Assembly (NCBI GenBank): GCA_015039365.1
Contig: WION01000021.1
Coordinates: 310,001-374,000, forward strand
Length of the DNA stretch: 64,000 bases
Source of the DNA: Amanita rubescens
Taxonomy: Eukaryota > Basidiomycota > Agaricomycetes > Agaricales > Amanitaceae
Direction of reading: 5' to 3'
Numbering within the stretch: position 1 is the first letter of the stretch; each line of letters opens with the position of its first letter. The notes beneath the pieces are model-generated. The model did not search any database and was not told the DNA's origin. It saw nothing but the letters and a program-made list of their open reading frames with translations. The translations under genes were made by a program, and so were the position numbers. Below are positions 23,730-35,686 of this stretch, one piece after another.

Positions 23730-25113
23730 TCAATAGATCGACCCGCTCAACCTCTGCTTGGTGGCTAACTCGTCCGCCGCACGCATGGTAGCCTCGGCGT
23801 CGCTCAACTTGCTGAACGTTCCCGACTCGGGTAAACCACAACACTTGAAGTCCATGGAGCTCTCACTGCGAATGTGACCGATTCCCCCTCGTTTGCTGCC
23901 GCCGCCACCTTCTCTACCCATCTCAAATGCTCCGACTCCAGCCTCGTTCAGGGATACTCCCGAAGCTGCTTTCAAGCTCGAGGTCGAAGTCTTCTTCTGG
24001 ATCTGCTTGTTTAGCCTCTCCAGCCTATCGGACAGCGATAACGAGAACGTGGAGTGGCAATTTTGATATTCCGTTCCCGCGTTGATCGGTGGGGATGACG
24101 GTAAGGACGAAGGGGTGAGTATGGGCGAATGCGTCGAGGATTTTGTCGGGGCAATGATCGTGCTCTCCGAGAACGACCTCGGCCTGGACGAACAAGCATG
24201 GAAAGCCGGCGCAGGGGGACGGAACGTGCATGTGCCATCGTCGGCAATATGGTTGTACGGATCATCGTAATCCGGAACCGTGCCTTGAATGAGAGTCGCG
24301 AAAAACCGTGAGCACCGGAAGCGAGGCGCGGCTCGGAGAACTCGCGGGCTCCAGATGACATACGACCGGGAACTTGACTCTCCGCTGAAGGCGTAGCGCG
24401 AAATATGCCCATTTTGAAGAACTGCATGACGCTGCGCTCTTGGGAGTGCTGATAGAATAACAGTGATGATGGGGTGTGAGAAGAGATGTCGTCCTCCTTG
24501 TCAGCCTCCTCGTCTTTCTCTTTTATATCCTCCTCTACTTTGGTGGCTGACTCGGAAAGTTCGGAACTGCTGCCGAAGGTAATTTGCTTCAGTTTTGGTT
24601 CATCCTCTTCTTGCGACTCGTCCTCACGAACTGATTCTGCATCGCGGCGGGATTTACGACGATGCATGGCATTGGATCATTACGACCACAACCAACGCTA
24701 CAAAGGGAATGACGAACATGGGCACCAATGTGACGACGAGGACCCATGCCGCCGAGTTCCAGTCACTGCAGGCGGCAGCGTTGGGATTGCTCGCGGCCCA
24801 GTTGTCGTCGTTTCGTGGCGTTGAAAGTACCTTGAAAATCAAGTGAGCTTAGCGAAGATGACTTGAGGTTGGAGGTGACATTACAATTATACGTAGAGGT
24901 GTTGTATAAATATGACTTCACAATGAAAGCGGGGGCCGGCATATTCCAAGGCGCCGTTGTTGGGATTGGAGACGCAGGATAGCGATGGCGTGTAGTGACG
25001 GCGCTGTAAATGGTTCCCTGAGTCAGGGCACGGTTCTGGATGCGGAAGCGAGGAGTGGTCTTGAGCCGCAGACAATGATGGTCGAGTTCAGAGGACACTG
25101 GGCTTTGTTTCAT
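23730..25113 (-). CDS. Putative single-pass membrane protein, gene model unresolved
   Basis: I do not recognise the family. Visible pieces: a membrane span WVLVVTLVPMFVIPFVALVV (about 24680-24750); before it a short Cys-containing stretch AAACSDW; after it an acidic segment (QEEDEPKLKQITFGSSSEL, ATKVEEDIKEKDEEADKED) in another frame; then a third frame with DYDDPYNHIADDG and SLSDRLERLNKQIQKK that runs to the stop at 23730. The last two join neatly through an intron from about 24380 to 24286. The membrane exon does not connect in phase to the acidic exon with any intron I tried, so either a small exon is missing or there is a frameshift. The architecture (short ectodomain, one span, long disordered cytosolic tail) suggests a surface protein. 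Confidence 0.4.
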
Positions 25114-25412
25114 ATGGCTAGCTGAAGGTCATGGAGTAGTATTTCAGATACGCAGTCTAAACTCGGACTTGGCACTGGCGTGTGTTCAGGTGCTCCGAAT
25201 TTGATCCTGCGAAGCTTTCGGGAAGGCTTTCCTCATCTACTGCGTATATATAGGCGTTTGGGGCTCGGGAGAATGATGTCGAGAATGACGTTATTCATAA
25301 TTAACCTAATGTACGGAAGCGAAGAAAAGGACAGGCTGATGCTCAAATTTCTGCTGAATGTTCCGCTCACCATTATAACAACGCGTACATGGTCACAGTA
25401 ATACAGGGCGAA

Positions 25413-27152
25413 TCAAGCATAATATGCACGAAAATCCCAAGCCCAGCCTGTATGCGGGCTTCTGATCGGCGTCTGCCGGCCTGTGTTCTTAATACGGTCT
25501 GCCGTCAGCTTCGCGATCCTCAAGAACAACGTTCCGTCCAGGCTACCAGCACCGGGGAACTCGGTAGCGCTGAGTCTTGGATCATTCAGTCCCTTGAATC
25601 CGTACAACTGGGCATAATGCACCAACGCGCGTTGCAGTTTCGCCACATGCTCTTCTGGATGAACAATAGCCGATTGCAAAATGGGAAACCAAGGGTTGGC
25701 TGGGCTCGTATTAGGCAGCTCTTTCTGCTTGGCTTGTGCAAATCTGTCGATGTCGATTTGAGCTCTGCCTCTTCCGATCCACCAGGCCAACGAGACAGCA
25801 AAGTGAGAACGCAAAAGCTAGCGTTTGAGAAGATAGTTGGAGCTTCGGTGCGAGGGAGAAAAGGAACAAGGATGATGTGACAATATGCAGACTGGATGCG
25901 CCGTTAGACGACTCTACAGCCCAGTGAGGGCGCGATGACTTACGTCACGAAATCAGCGTTTAGAGTTTGATCCTCCGTCCATCCTGATAACCCGTAAAGG
26001 ACGGTATACGTCCACGCCAACTCTTCAAGGTTGTCTTCCAGCTCCTTTTTATTTCGTTCCGTAGCTCCCATGTGCATATCCAAGGACCACTGCCCCGCAT
26101 ACTCGCTAATCAGTCTGCTAAAGTTCTTCATCACGTCTGGATATGTCTCGAATAGATTAGACTGCCTGAATCCATCGAACCGTGCATCGTTTGAGATCCG
26201 TGCTAGAACTGATAAGGCGTGCAACTTAGTTTCTTTGGGCCTCGAAGGCTCCGACAAGTTGAACTTTTCCAACAGGCCCCGTATGTGCGATGCGAGGGTC
26301 TCGAATATCTCTGCGCTTCCTTCAGTACCAGCGAATCCGTGAGGAAGAGGGATATGGGTTGTAATGTCATACAGGCACCGTTGAAAGAACACCGGCGTCA
26401 ACAAAGCTTCAGATTCGTTATGATGCACTGCAGCCTGCGCAAGACCTGTGATATTGTGGATGCATTAGATTCTTCCTCTTCCCCGAAAATGATATAACTA
26501 CCTTCCGCGACCAGGCCAGGGATGTTAAATTCAATCCCATAACCTATGAGAATCAGGGGGTGGAAGATCAACGCAAGACAACGGCTTAGCATCGCGGGAT
26601 GCTCTCCAGCGTGACTGAAGTTACAGTCAAACGAGAAGACGTAATTCTTCAAGTGCGGCTATGGCACCTCGCTCTCTCACGACTTGAGAAAAGAAGTCGG
26701 AATACGCTCGGAAATAACTTGTTTGAAAGTGGGTTATTATCACGATCTTATCGTCGGAATAGAGAAGAACTCACTTGTCATCGCCGAGGTGTGCCCTCCA
26801 ATTAGAGCTGTGTTATTTCTGCGGGTGACTTTATAGCCGGTAACTGGTGGGACGAATCTTCTGCGTATGCGTGCTCTAGAGCTATTTCATTTGCTCCAAG
26901 TGGCCAGAGAGCAAGGGCGTGGAGCGTCGCATGGCTTTGGATCATGAATCAGAAGTCGCGAATGAAGTACAAAATGTACTTGTGAAATTTCGTCTCTCTG
27001 TTAAAGTAGCAATGCCATTTCTCGTGGCTATCCTTCAGGATATTGACCAGTGTCGCGCTCGTTTGAGGGTCTGTCCCGGGCAATATGGTGGGAGATACCG
27101 ATGATCGCTCTGGGCGAGGCGCGGGAAATAGGTCCGAGTTGCATTCCATCAC
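25413..27152 (-). pseudogene. Questin-oxidase-like gene, frame-broken
   Basis: Resembles questin oxidase-like proteins (Baeyer-Villiger-type ring cleavage of anthraquinones in other fungi). Family blocks appear in order: LVNILKDSHEKWHCYFNRE, HATLHALALWPLGANEIAL, NWRAHLGDD, HPLILIGYGIEFNIPGLVAEG, AQAAVHHNESEALL, LVTSSLFL, FAVSLAWWIGRGR and a C-terminal WDF. Introns link most blocks, but at least three joints need a base change: between ITQL and NWRAHL (about 26800), between AIAAL and KNYVFS (about 26650), and between LAF and RSHFAVSL (about 25820). I see no flanking polyketide genes. Either three small errors or a decaying metabolic gene; decay is favoured because housekeeping genes nearby are clean. 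Confidence 0.65.
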
Positions 27153-28711
27153 TGAAGATTGAGTTTCACTCTGGGGAATACGATATTTCGCATTCTCAGA
27201 GGGCCCACTAATTTATATATGGCGCGACTTGTAACGATCGAATTCAAAAGATTCCCGTATGGTCTCGACATGTCTCAGTTTCGTCGCTATTGTTGATGTT
27301 GAGGTGGAGACGCGAAACGTCACGCGCCCTGTACGGTGAGGCTATTGCAAATACCTCCAGCGTTTACCAAACGCTCCTAATTACGATCTTCACATTTGGG
27401 CCCGTTGGAAATTCGCCAGAAGGTTTCACGTACGCGCTTTCTGTCCATTCTATGATTTGGCCTGTCTGTTCTGACCACACGATCTGTAATCTCGTACAAG
27501 AGACGAACGAAATCAGGAATTCGAGAGACGAGGTATTCCGCGATCTGTAGAGTTAATGCTTCCTGAGGGAAGAACATTCCCAACGCTGTAGCGCCACTGA
27601 CGAAAGTTGGATTGGTAGAGTAGGTTGAGATGCAGGTGGGCTTGTGGAAACACACCGTGCGAACTTCTAGATCACGTATGCAAAAGACCTCTCACCTGCG
27701 CAAGTGGTGATCTAGCTGACGCGGCGGCGGCCTGCTTTCTATATATCATATCTTACCAGTGGATATCCTTGTGTCTTTCCAACTGCTGCTCAAGACTCCT
27801 TGCTTTCCCTCTATGCTTAGGCCCCATTTCCCTCTCGAAGTTTTGACAGACGCTGCTTTAGAATCTTCTTCGATCTTGATCGACGGCTTGGTTTTATGGC
27901 TCGGAGCAAGGGCTGGAGATTACCTCTCTTCGCACTCTAGTCATCTACGCGCCGACGGATTCATGGGCAAGGGAGCCTGAGGCGGCCCGAGGGAATCACG
28001 CGTTAAATGGAGGAAGACAGCGGCAAATATCGTACAAGGGTGACGTTCGGAGTTTGGCAAAATCATTACTAAGGAAGAGGTTCGCAAGCAGCTTGGATGT
28101 GTCGAGCACGCCAACCATGAACAGGGAATGAATGATCAGACGTGCTTAGGATACGTTTCCTTTTAGACCTCGATGTCGCCTCTTCCTCTTCATACGCAAA
28201 TACAGCCTTATGACTCTCATATCCGGAGAGGCGAGTCTTCGATAATGTGATAAGTTCCCCAGGCCCATGCCCAAGTAATGGTGACGGTGAAAACTAGTAC
28301 CATTTTTGCGTGTTCCAATTGACATTAAATAACATGCTGCTCAGCCTTGATGCATGATGAACGAAAATTAAATCTCATCCGAGTCAACTTGTAGTTGATA
28401 GCAAACCCTCTACTTTAGCACCAAAGTAAAGTCGTTCATTCAAGCTATCAATCGGATAAGATTACAAATATCAGGATATCGCAAATCCAACACGAGTTTC
28501 GTAAAACGATCCGGAATTCATCTTTAGGATACCTAAAATCCTCCAAATCATCCATTCGAACGGCGTTCTGCGCTTTGATATGAAAAGTGAGTAGTTAGGC
28601 ATGCATAAAGCGCTTTCGCTCCTCATCATAGTCATCCTCGTTCCACACAAGTAATTCCGAAGGCGTTAAAGGGCCGTTGTCATCTCCTGTGTTTTGCACC
28701 CAGTGGTCAAA
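27153..28711. other. Region without a supported gene
   Basis: A minus-strand frame at 27377-27655 (92 residues, IAEYLVSRIPDFVRLLYEI) looks protein-like but has no recognised family and no clear partner exons. The rest is short frames. It may be another gene remnant. Confidence 0.4.
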
Positions 28712-31582
28712 TCAGGAAAATAGATAAAACGAAAAATGGTGCGCACCATCCCATTCCACTGAAACAACAGGCAAGTCCAGGAAATCAGAGATATCGGGTG
28801 AGTTTGGAGCAAATCCAAAAATTTCGTGAAAGATGCGTGGATTCTCCCGCGTATCAAGCACGGCGTTCTGTGCCCTCAAGAAGAGTCTCGACTGACGAGG
28901 TTCGCCCAGTCCCAATACGAGCATGTCAGCCGGGCTGAGACGTTGCAGCCCTTCAGAATCCATTGCCCAGAACCACGGTATTTCAAACGCGTTTTCAACG
29001 TCCTGGAGGTTCTGAACAAAGAAATAGACTGCCTTTGGAGCTTGGAAGGACAATGGCGTAGAGAAGCAGCTCTGAAAGAAGATATCGCGCTTCACGCGTG
29101 TCACTAATCAGCGCATCTTATTACACCATCTTTTCCCCTATTTTAAGTTGGCTTGCATACCTAGTGCCATCATGTACTCCGAGAAACTGCTGCACTTCGA
29201 TTTGATTTGGGACATGATTATCTTGCTTTGGGCTATCCACATCAAGTGATACAGTGGGGGAGCATCAAACTGTGAAGTACAGCAGATATGGGCGTGGATT
29301 CGTTCGGTAGAAACTTTATGGGGTACTCTAAAACTTTAGGAGGTCAATAGTGATTGAACCAATAGTCGCGTTCTGAAGTTACCGTGTCCAAGAGGCATTC
29401 CCAACAGTTATGCGAGACATTCTAATGTCCATGTTCCGTCCAATCGGTGAAAAATAATTCCATTCGTGCCATGTAAAGCGACATTCACGGTTGGAAGTCA
29501 GTCGTGCGGCCTTGACATACCTCATTGGAGAGATCAATATCAACGGACTTTGTGCAGGACAATAAGAGTGCCATCCCCTTTTGATCAAAGCGGCATAAAT
29601 CGCAAGCAAAGATGCCTTTTTGTCGATATGATGGCCATCGGGTATAGTTTTGCAGGATACTAATGCAGTCTTGATCGCTTCCACGGCATGGAAGGAAAGC
29701 TCTGGAATGAAGAAAATTGAGGAGAACTCTACCAGTCTACGAGGGATGTGTGGAGCTTCCTAAGTGCAAAGGCATCTATGTTATAGAAAATGAGGCGTGG
29801 TTGACCGAGGAACGTACGATGGATACTTGTAAATGCTGAGAATCGTCCACATAGAAATGACAGGTGCAATTACTCCAAGAAACGTAGTCACCCGGCAGCA
29901 CGGGGGAGCCCATAGAGTTTGTGGGCAGCAAGTTGTTGTATGCACAGTTTTCAATGAATTGACCGTCCTGTGTCAGGAAACTACAAGGAAAGTCATGAAG
30001 CCGAAGCTCTCGTATCAGGTAGGAAAAAGCAGCCTTAAGGCAAGAGGTTCGAATCGAAATTTGCGGATGATGTGATACTAACCTGGCATTCTGCATACTG
30101 TATATATGTGGGGTTATTATTCATGGCTGATAAGTGACATGACGGCATACCATCTGGTATAGTCGACACCACTCGTCTCGTGACTGCGGACGCATAAGCA
30201 AACCAGTTTGCTCGAATCTTTTAAGGTCTCCATATGAGTGTCAGATGCAGGCTGTCAATCCGAAGTTTAGAAGAGATCGCACCCCCATGAAATACAAGTG
30301 TAGGAACTTTTCTCGATAAACAAATTCCAAAAAGCTGAAGAACATATGGATATCTTTATGTATCAGTGAGAATATAGGGTCTTGGCCGATGATTATGACG
30401 AGACTTGCCGAAAATTGTGATCCAAAATCACCTTGACATCGTCCTTAAAATACTACAACAATATGACCTCCAAATTGTTATCAAAGCTAAGCTTGCAATG
30501 GTACTCACTTGCCAAGGGGATTTTCCTTTGTATGTTCTAGCAGTCATGATCTGATCTTGAATACGAACAGTGTATTCCTCCACTACATCCTGTTCATGTC
30601 CATCGTCCAGTAGGATGCCTTTGTATCTCCTCCGTGGCACACTGATAGCTCGAATATCACCATATTTAAGGGCTCTGTACTGTTACATGTCAGCCGGGAT
30701 GGCAATGTGGACGACGATAAGCGTACATCCGAGAAATCAAGATCATCTATTATCCCTGGCGACGCCTGCTCAGTGATTGCATGGCCTTGGATTGTCTATA
30801 AATGGCGTTGTTAGGATCATATGGACTGGGAAATGGCATACTACATATTGGTTACCGTGAATCTCTGTGATCGTTGATCCCATGATTGTGATATCCCTAG
30901 AGTTTGAGAATATACCGGTCGACGACGTTAATGGTGAAGAAGGTGACAACGCCTGCCATATCTTTTGTTAAAACATTTACAGTCAATCTTCAACATTGGT
31001 ACTACCTGAAGATCGCTACGCAGGCACCTGACTCGGAATTGGTACGAAGATAGAACAGTTTGGTACGCCTTCGCTTCCTGAGAGCGCTTCCCACATATCT
31101 GCTCCATTTCGGATTGCATGGATGATATAATACTAATTGTTTACGGTCAGCGAGCCTGAATACCCGGAGCGGCGACTATACTGACCAAAGGAAATTATCG
31201 CATACTCTTTTATATTTCTCAGTCGCTGACTCGTGTTCTCTTGCATACCGAACGACCGACTCGATAAGGCTTCCGATCTCATTAGTGATCACATAAAACT
31301 CGTCCCTATTTTTTTCATTCCCTTTGAAGAAATAAGCATGTTACGCACGCAGAACAAAGTAGTCAACCTCACTTGAAGCCGTTCCAGCATTCGCGTAAAA
31401 ATGTCCGCGACACCTTTGATAGATGGAACATGTTCAAGGTCATCAGCCATCGCGGCGCATCTTGCAATGTCCAGAGCGCTCCAGACCCAATCGTCAGGAG
31501 TTGATCCAGACGCTGTTGAAGGCGCATCTCGCTTGGAAGGCGTACGAACGACTCTGACTTTGTCACTTCTGACGAAGGGCAT
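28712..31582 (-). CDS. Four-helix-bundle (MLKL-NTD-like) protein with kinase-like region
   Basis: N-terminal about 165 residues match the helical adaptor/4HB domain common in mushroom signalling proteins: SIKGVADIFTRMLERLQ, NRDEFYVITNEIGSLIESV, EMEQICGKRSQEAKAY. After a linker (ITIMGSTITEIHGNQY) comes GDIRAISVPRRRYKG, then EYTVRIQDQIMTARTYKGK and YVLQLFGICLSRK, which look like the N-lobe strands of a kinase but without a clear VAIK lysine. The C-terminus (SEGLQRLSPADMLVLGLG) belongs to a Agaricomycete-specific uncharacterised family. Exons resolved: 31582-31373, 31321-31186, 31132-31006, 30961-30845, 30795-30727, 30679-30509, 30452-30409 (GC donor after it), 30353-30283. The second exon is one A short in an A7 run, which breaks the frame. 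Exons from about 30230 to 29110 are only partly resolved. Possible cell-death or conflict role is inference. Confidence 0.6.
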
Positions 31583-32481
31583 GGTAGCAACAGTTTGAGT
31601 GCTCAAAGCGGCGCTACAGGCATGCCACTCGGAGGGCAAGGCGTATTTATGCAGAGTTGGCAGTTTCCATACGACGAAACTTGGGAACTACCTCCTCTGC
31701 TCATGGTCCGTTGGAACACGTCGGGGCGTCACGGTTTCCTTGTTGTGATAGCAAAGATATCTCATGCAAAGCTTCGGGGCCTCTTTTGGCTTGAAAATGC
31801 CTCGGAGTCACTCTGCCAATAGTCATCGGAGGTAGAGGAGATCGCAATGATGGATCCCAGGTCGCGGGGGAAATAGTTGCGCTATCATCGGCGTCACAAC
31901 CACTTCAGTAACAGAATGAGCAAAAATACACCATGGCGCGCGTAAAAGTACTTGCAACTAGTCACTTGTTCAAATACAATAGCGTGCGAATTTGTTCTCG
32001 TCCGCTCCGAAGATCTGACCAGTGAAACGCACCGCTAAACTCTATTGGCGTATACTCCGATAACATCCGAATTAGATAAAGACATGGCAGCGTTGAGCGT
32101 GAGTGAAACTTTGTCTTACTACATGCTAGGACTGCTCAAGCGTTTTCTTCAGGTGAATGATCAATCAACAGTTCAAGCTGATGACTTGCCCGACCCCGAC
32201 AGTCCATATCTGTTGCCATTGGCTCCTCGGCTGGCCGATCACTATGAATGAACTAGCGCAGCTACCATTCAAGCACGATGGCTGGCCAAGAGGTTACGAC
32301 GAGCCAGCAAATATAGATCTATCCAACATATTCGTCTGTACCGGATGACGAATCAACCATCTCTATCTTTGTTAGTCAAAAATTATGGATGGACAGGCGT
32401 CATCCTCCGAAGGTGAGGCAAGTGAAGTGTTGTTGAACGGAATATATACGGTGCAAATAAACACAAATTTTGACCGCCTCG
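31583..32481. other. Divergent intergenic region
   Basis: About 900 bp between the 4HB gene and GPI13. It contains a 67-residue frame at 32045 without a known motif. Promoters of both divergent genes should be here. Confidence 0.45.
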
Positions 32482-35400
32482 ATGTTGCAGCTCACATGGG
32501 TCTTCGCAGTGCACATCATTGGCATTTATCTTTTCACTCGCGGTTTTCTCTTATCTCGTCTTTCTCTGTCGGATTACTCCTCTTGTAATCTTTCTAACTG
32601 CACTCTCACACCTACTCACAACCGCGTAGTCTTTCTCATCATTGATTCACTGCGTTTCGACTTTGTTTCTCCAGACCCACCACTTCCTGCTTCTCCAAAC
32701 CACCACAATGTACTCAACATCCCTAGACAACTTACTGAAAAGCATCCCACGCGCTCATTTATCTTCAACGCGTACGCGGATCCACCAACCACAACACTAC
32801 AGCGCATCAAGGGCCTAACGACTGGCTCCCTCCCAACTTTCGTAGACATGGGAAACAACTTTGGAGGCTCTTCTATAATGGAAGACTCTATATTGAAGCA
32901 AATGAGGCTTGCAGGAAAAACAGTGAGGTTGACTTTTTATATTCCTTCGACAAAACATCTAACAGAATTCCTGAGGCAAGTCGGCGGCTTTCATGGGCGA
33001 CGATACGTGGATGTCTGTTTTTCCAGATGCATTCCATCCCAACATGACATTCCCATACGACTCTTTCAATGTAGAAGACCTTCACACCGTCGACCAAGGT
33101 GTTATAACCCACCTCTTCCCGCTACTGGAAGACCCATCCAAGCCCTTCGACATTCTGATAGGTCACTTTCTGGGCGTAGACCATGTCGGTCATAGAGTCG
33201 GTCCAGACCATCCCAGTATGAAAGCTAAACTGCGGCAAATGAACGATGTTCTACAACGTGTCGTGGACAAACTGGACGACGACACTTTATTGGTCGTTCT
33301 CGGTGACCATGGCATGGATCGCTCCGGAGATCACGGCGGAGACGGTGAACTAGAGACTTCAGCAGCGCTCTGGATATACAGTAAAGGTCCAGCGTTAACT
33401 TCAGCTACTTCCACGCCTCCTTCTGGGTTACTTCAATACAAAACTTTCCCAGGGAGTGCGACGCGTCATCGTTCCATCCAACAGATAGACATATTACCAA
33501 CAATTTCGCTTCTTCTCGGACTACCTATTCCGTTCAACAACCTAGGTTCTGTCATACCCGAAATTTTTTGGCGTACCGGTAACGGCGGCGACTTGAAACG
33601 CGCCTTGGAACTGAATGTTGATCAAGTCAGGAGATACCTAGACACATACCGCTCCAGCCCGTCTGGCAGAGAACTCAATGATTCCTGGGATCATATCCAA
33701 AACGCGTATGATGCGATTCAATCAGTTTCGCATCTCAAAGATGCACAGTTGGTCGCTCTTAATAACTTTAACCGCGTTGCTCTCGGAGTCTGTCGAGCTA
33801 TGTGGGCGCAATTCAATCCAATGCTTATGGGCTTTGGACTAGCAGTTCTATCTATCGGAATACTCTCAGCTTGGTTTGTATATGCGGCATTATCAAAAGC
33901 TCAAAACGACTGGCAAAACTGGGTCAAGGTGCATATGCCTCGCTGTATTCAGTTCGCTAGCGCCGGCGCCTTCATAGGCTTGGTCGCTCACTACTCTGTT
34001 TCCACCTATACCCCAGGAATCCGAGTATTCGATTGGGTTCTATGCTTTGCCTCCCTCGGTTCTTGTCTCGCGTTCATCATCACTTGTCCCTTCCCACCAG
34101 TGACACTCAAGTCTTTCCCCATCCTTCTCGCCCTTCACACAGCAGCCTTCTTCTCCAACTCATTCACATTCTGGGAAGATAGAATAGTGCCTTTCATGCT
34201 TGCCACCGCCGTCCTTGCCAATTTCGCCCATCGTGGTATCACCGCTCCCACATCCCATCTTCGTCAGCGGATTCTGGGATTCTCGGCTCTTTTCTTGGTA
34301 TGCGTACGATTAATCTCCATCAGTACAGTATGCAGAGAGGAACAACAACCGTACTGCCACATGACATTCTTTGCCTCGTCTTCCTTACCTTCACCGCCCA
34401 CTCTTGTTCTCATCCTCGCTCTCCCAATGGCAGGCATCGTCATACCATTGGTAATCCAACGCATACTGCGAATAACAAAGTCAGATGTAGGCGGTGCCGG
34501 TACAATTTTGCAAGTCATCGTCCGTCCTTCGTTGATAGCCGGATCTCTCTTCTGGTACGCCGAATGGGCTGATTCGACGCACGTGCTGGGTGCGGGGAAT
34601 GATAATGATTTCTTGGCGGCGGTTTTGAGGATGATTAGATCCTTATTGGCCATATTCGCAATGGGATGGCCGATCTTTGCTGGTCTTTTACTTTGGTGGC
34701 GTATCCCGTTGTGTCTCCAGATTGAAGTGAACGAGGAGGATCCTGGATCTAAACCGAAAAAACGCCAAGTTACGGTTCTTGGGTTTGCCAACGCGTTTGG
34801 ATCGCCTTATTTGTTGTTTTGGACGATTTTTCTGTGTGTGGTGCATGTGAGCGTGCAGTTGAGCGCGCAGATCGTGTTGGGGCTCGCGACGGTGGCTTTG
34901 CTGGCGTATTTGGAAATAGTGGATAGCGTGAGGGACGCGAGGGTTATAGACGTTGCGTTTGCGACCGGCGCACCTTCCTCTGTCTTGAATACCCCTTCCA
35001 CTTCCACTACCCCTAGCTCGCCAGAAACAAGCGCAGCAATCCGAACAGCAACTCAACTCCGATTCTCCGATATTGTACCCATCTCGCTTCTCGGTCTTCT
35101 TACCTTTTACGCAACTGGCCACCAAGCAACCGTTTCGAGTATACAATGGAAAGCGGCGTTCTTGCTGACCGAAACGGTCAAGTATCCTTGGTCGCCGTTG
35201 ACCGTCGCCAGCAACTTTTTGGGACCTGTGGCTGTGTTTGCGGGTTTGGGCGTTCCTTTGGTTGCGGTGTGGAATAGAGCTCCGGTTATGTCCCAGGACG
35301 CCTCTCAGAATCAAAACCGGAAAGAGGAGGCTGCTGCTGCCGTAGCATACGATGCGCAGGTGAAGGCGGACAGTACGCTCGCTGGGCTAGGCGTGATGAT

Positions 35401-35611
35401 TTACTTTGGAATGCTCTTGCTGGGTGCGGCTATGAGTGCTGCGATACTGAGGCGGCATCTTATGGTTTGGAAAGTGTTTGCGCCTAGGTTTATGGCGGCT
35501 GCGGTGCACCTTTTGGTCGTGGATGTGGGTGTGCTGGTGGGTGTTGGTGTCGGCGTTGCGAGGATCGCAAAGAAGGTTGGGGAGGTGTTCAAGGGGATGG
35601 TGAGGACATGA
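32482..35611 (+). CDS. GPI13: GPI ethanolamine phosphate transferase 3, 1023 aa
   Basis: Adds phosphoethanolamine to the third mannose of the GPI anchor in the ER (PIG-O/Gpi13). Two exons, 32482-32922 and 32981-35611. The luminal alkaline-phosphatase-like domain shows FLIIDSLRFDF with the metal-binding Asp, FMGDDTW spanning the splice junction, GHFLGVDHVGHRVGPDH and VVLGDHGMDRSGDHGG. An N-terminal signal-anchor is present and at least a dozen membrane spans occupy residues 265 onward. Length is close to the yeast protein (about 1017 aa). The acceptor at 32980 (GGCAAG) was chosen because it keeps SAAFMGDDTW in frame. Its product may serve the GPI protein at 14.2 kb, among many others. Its 3' end is only 75 bp from the convergent neighbour. 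Confidence 0.96.
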
Positions 35612-35686
35612 CGGGCGTGTATAGACACTTTCACATGGACGTCAAAAAGTGACATGTATCCTATATGCGAAAATGTATATGATACA

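Noticed and set aside
34264..35314. Long minus-strand frames opposite GPI13
   Set aside because: Shadows of a clear coding exon; no motif of their own.
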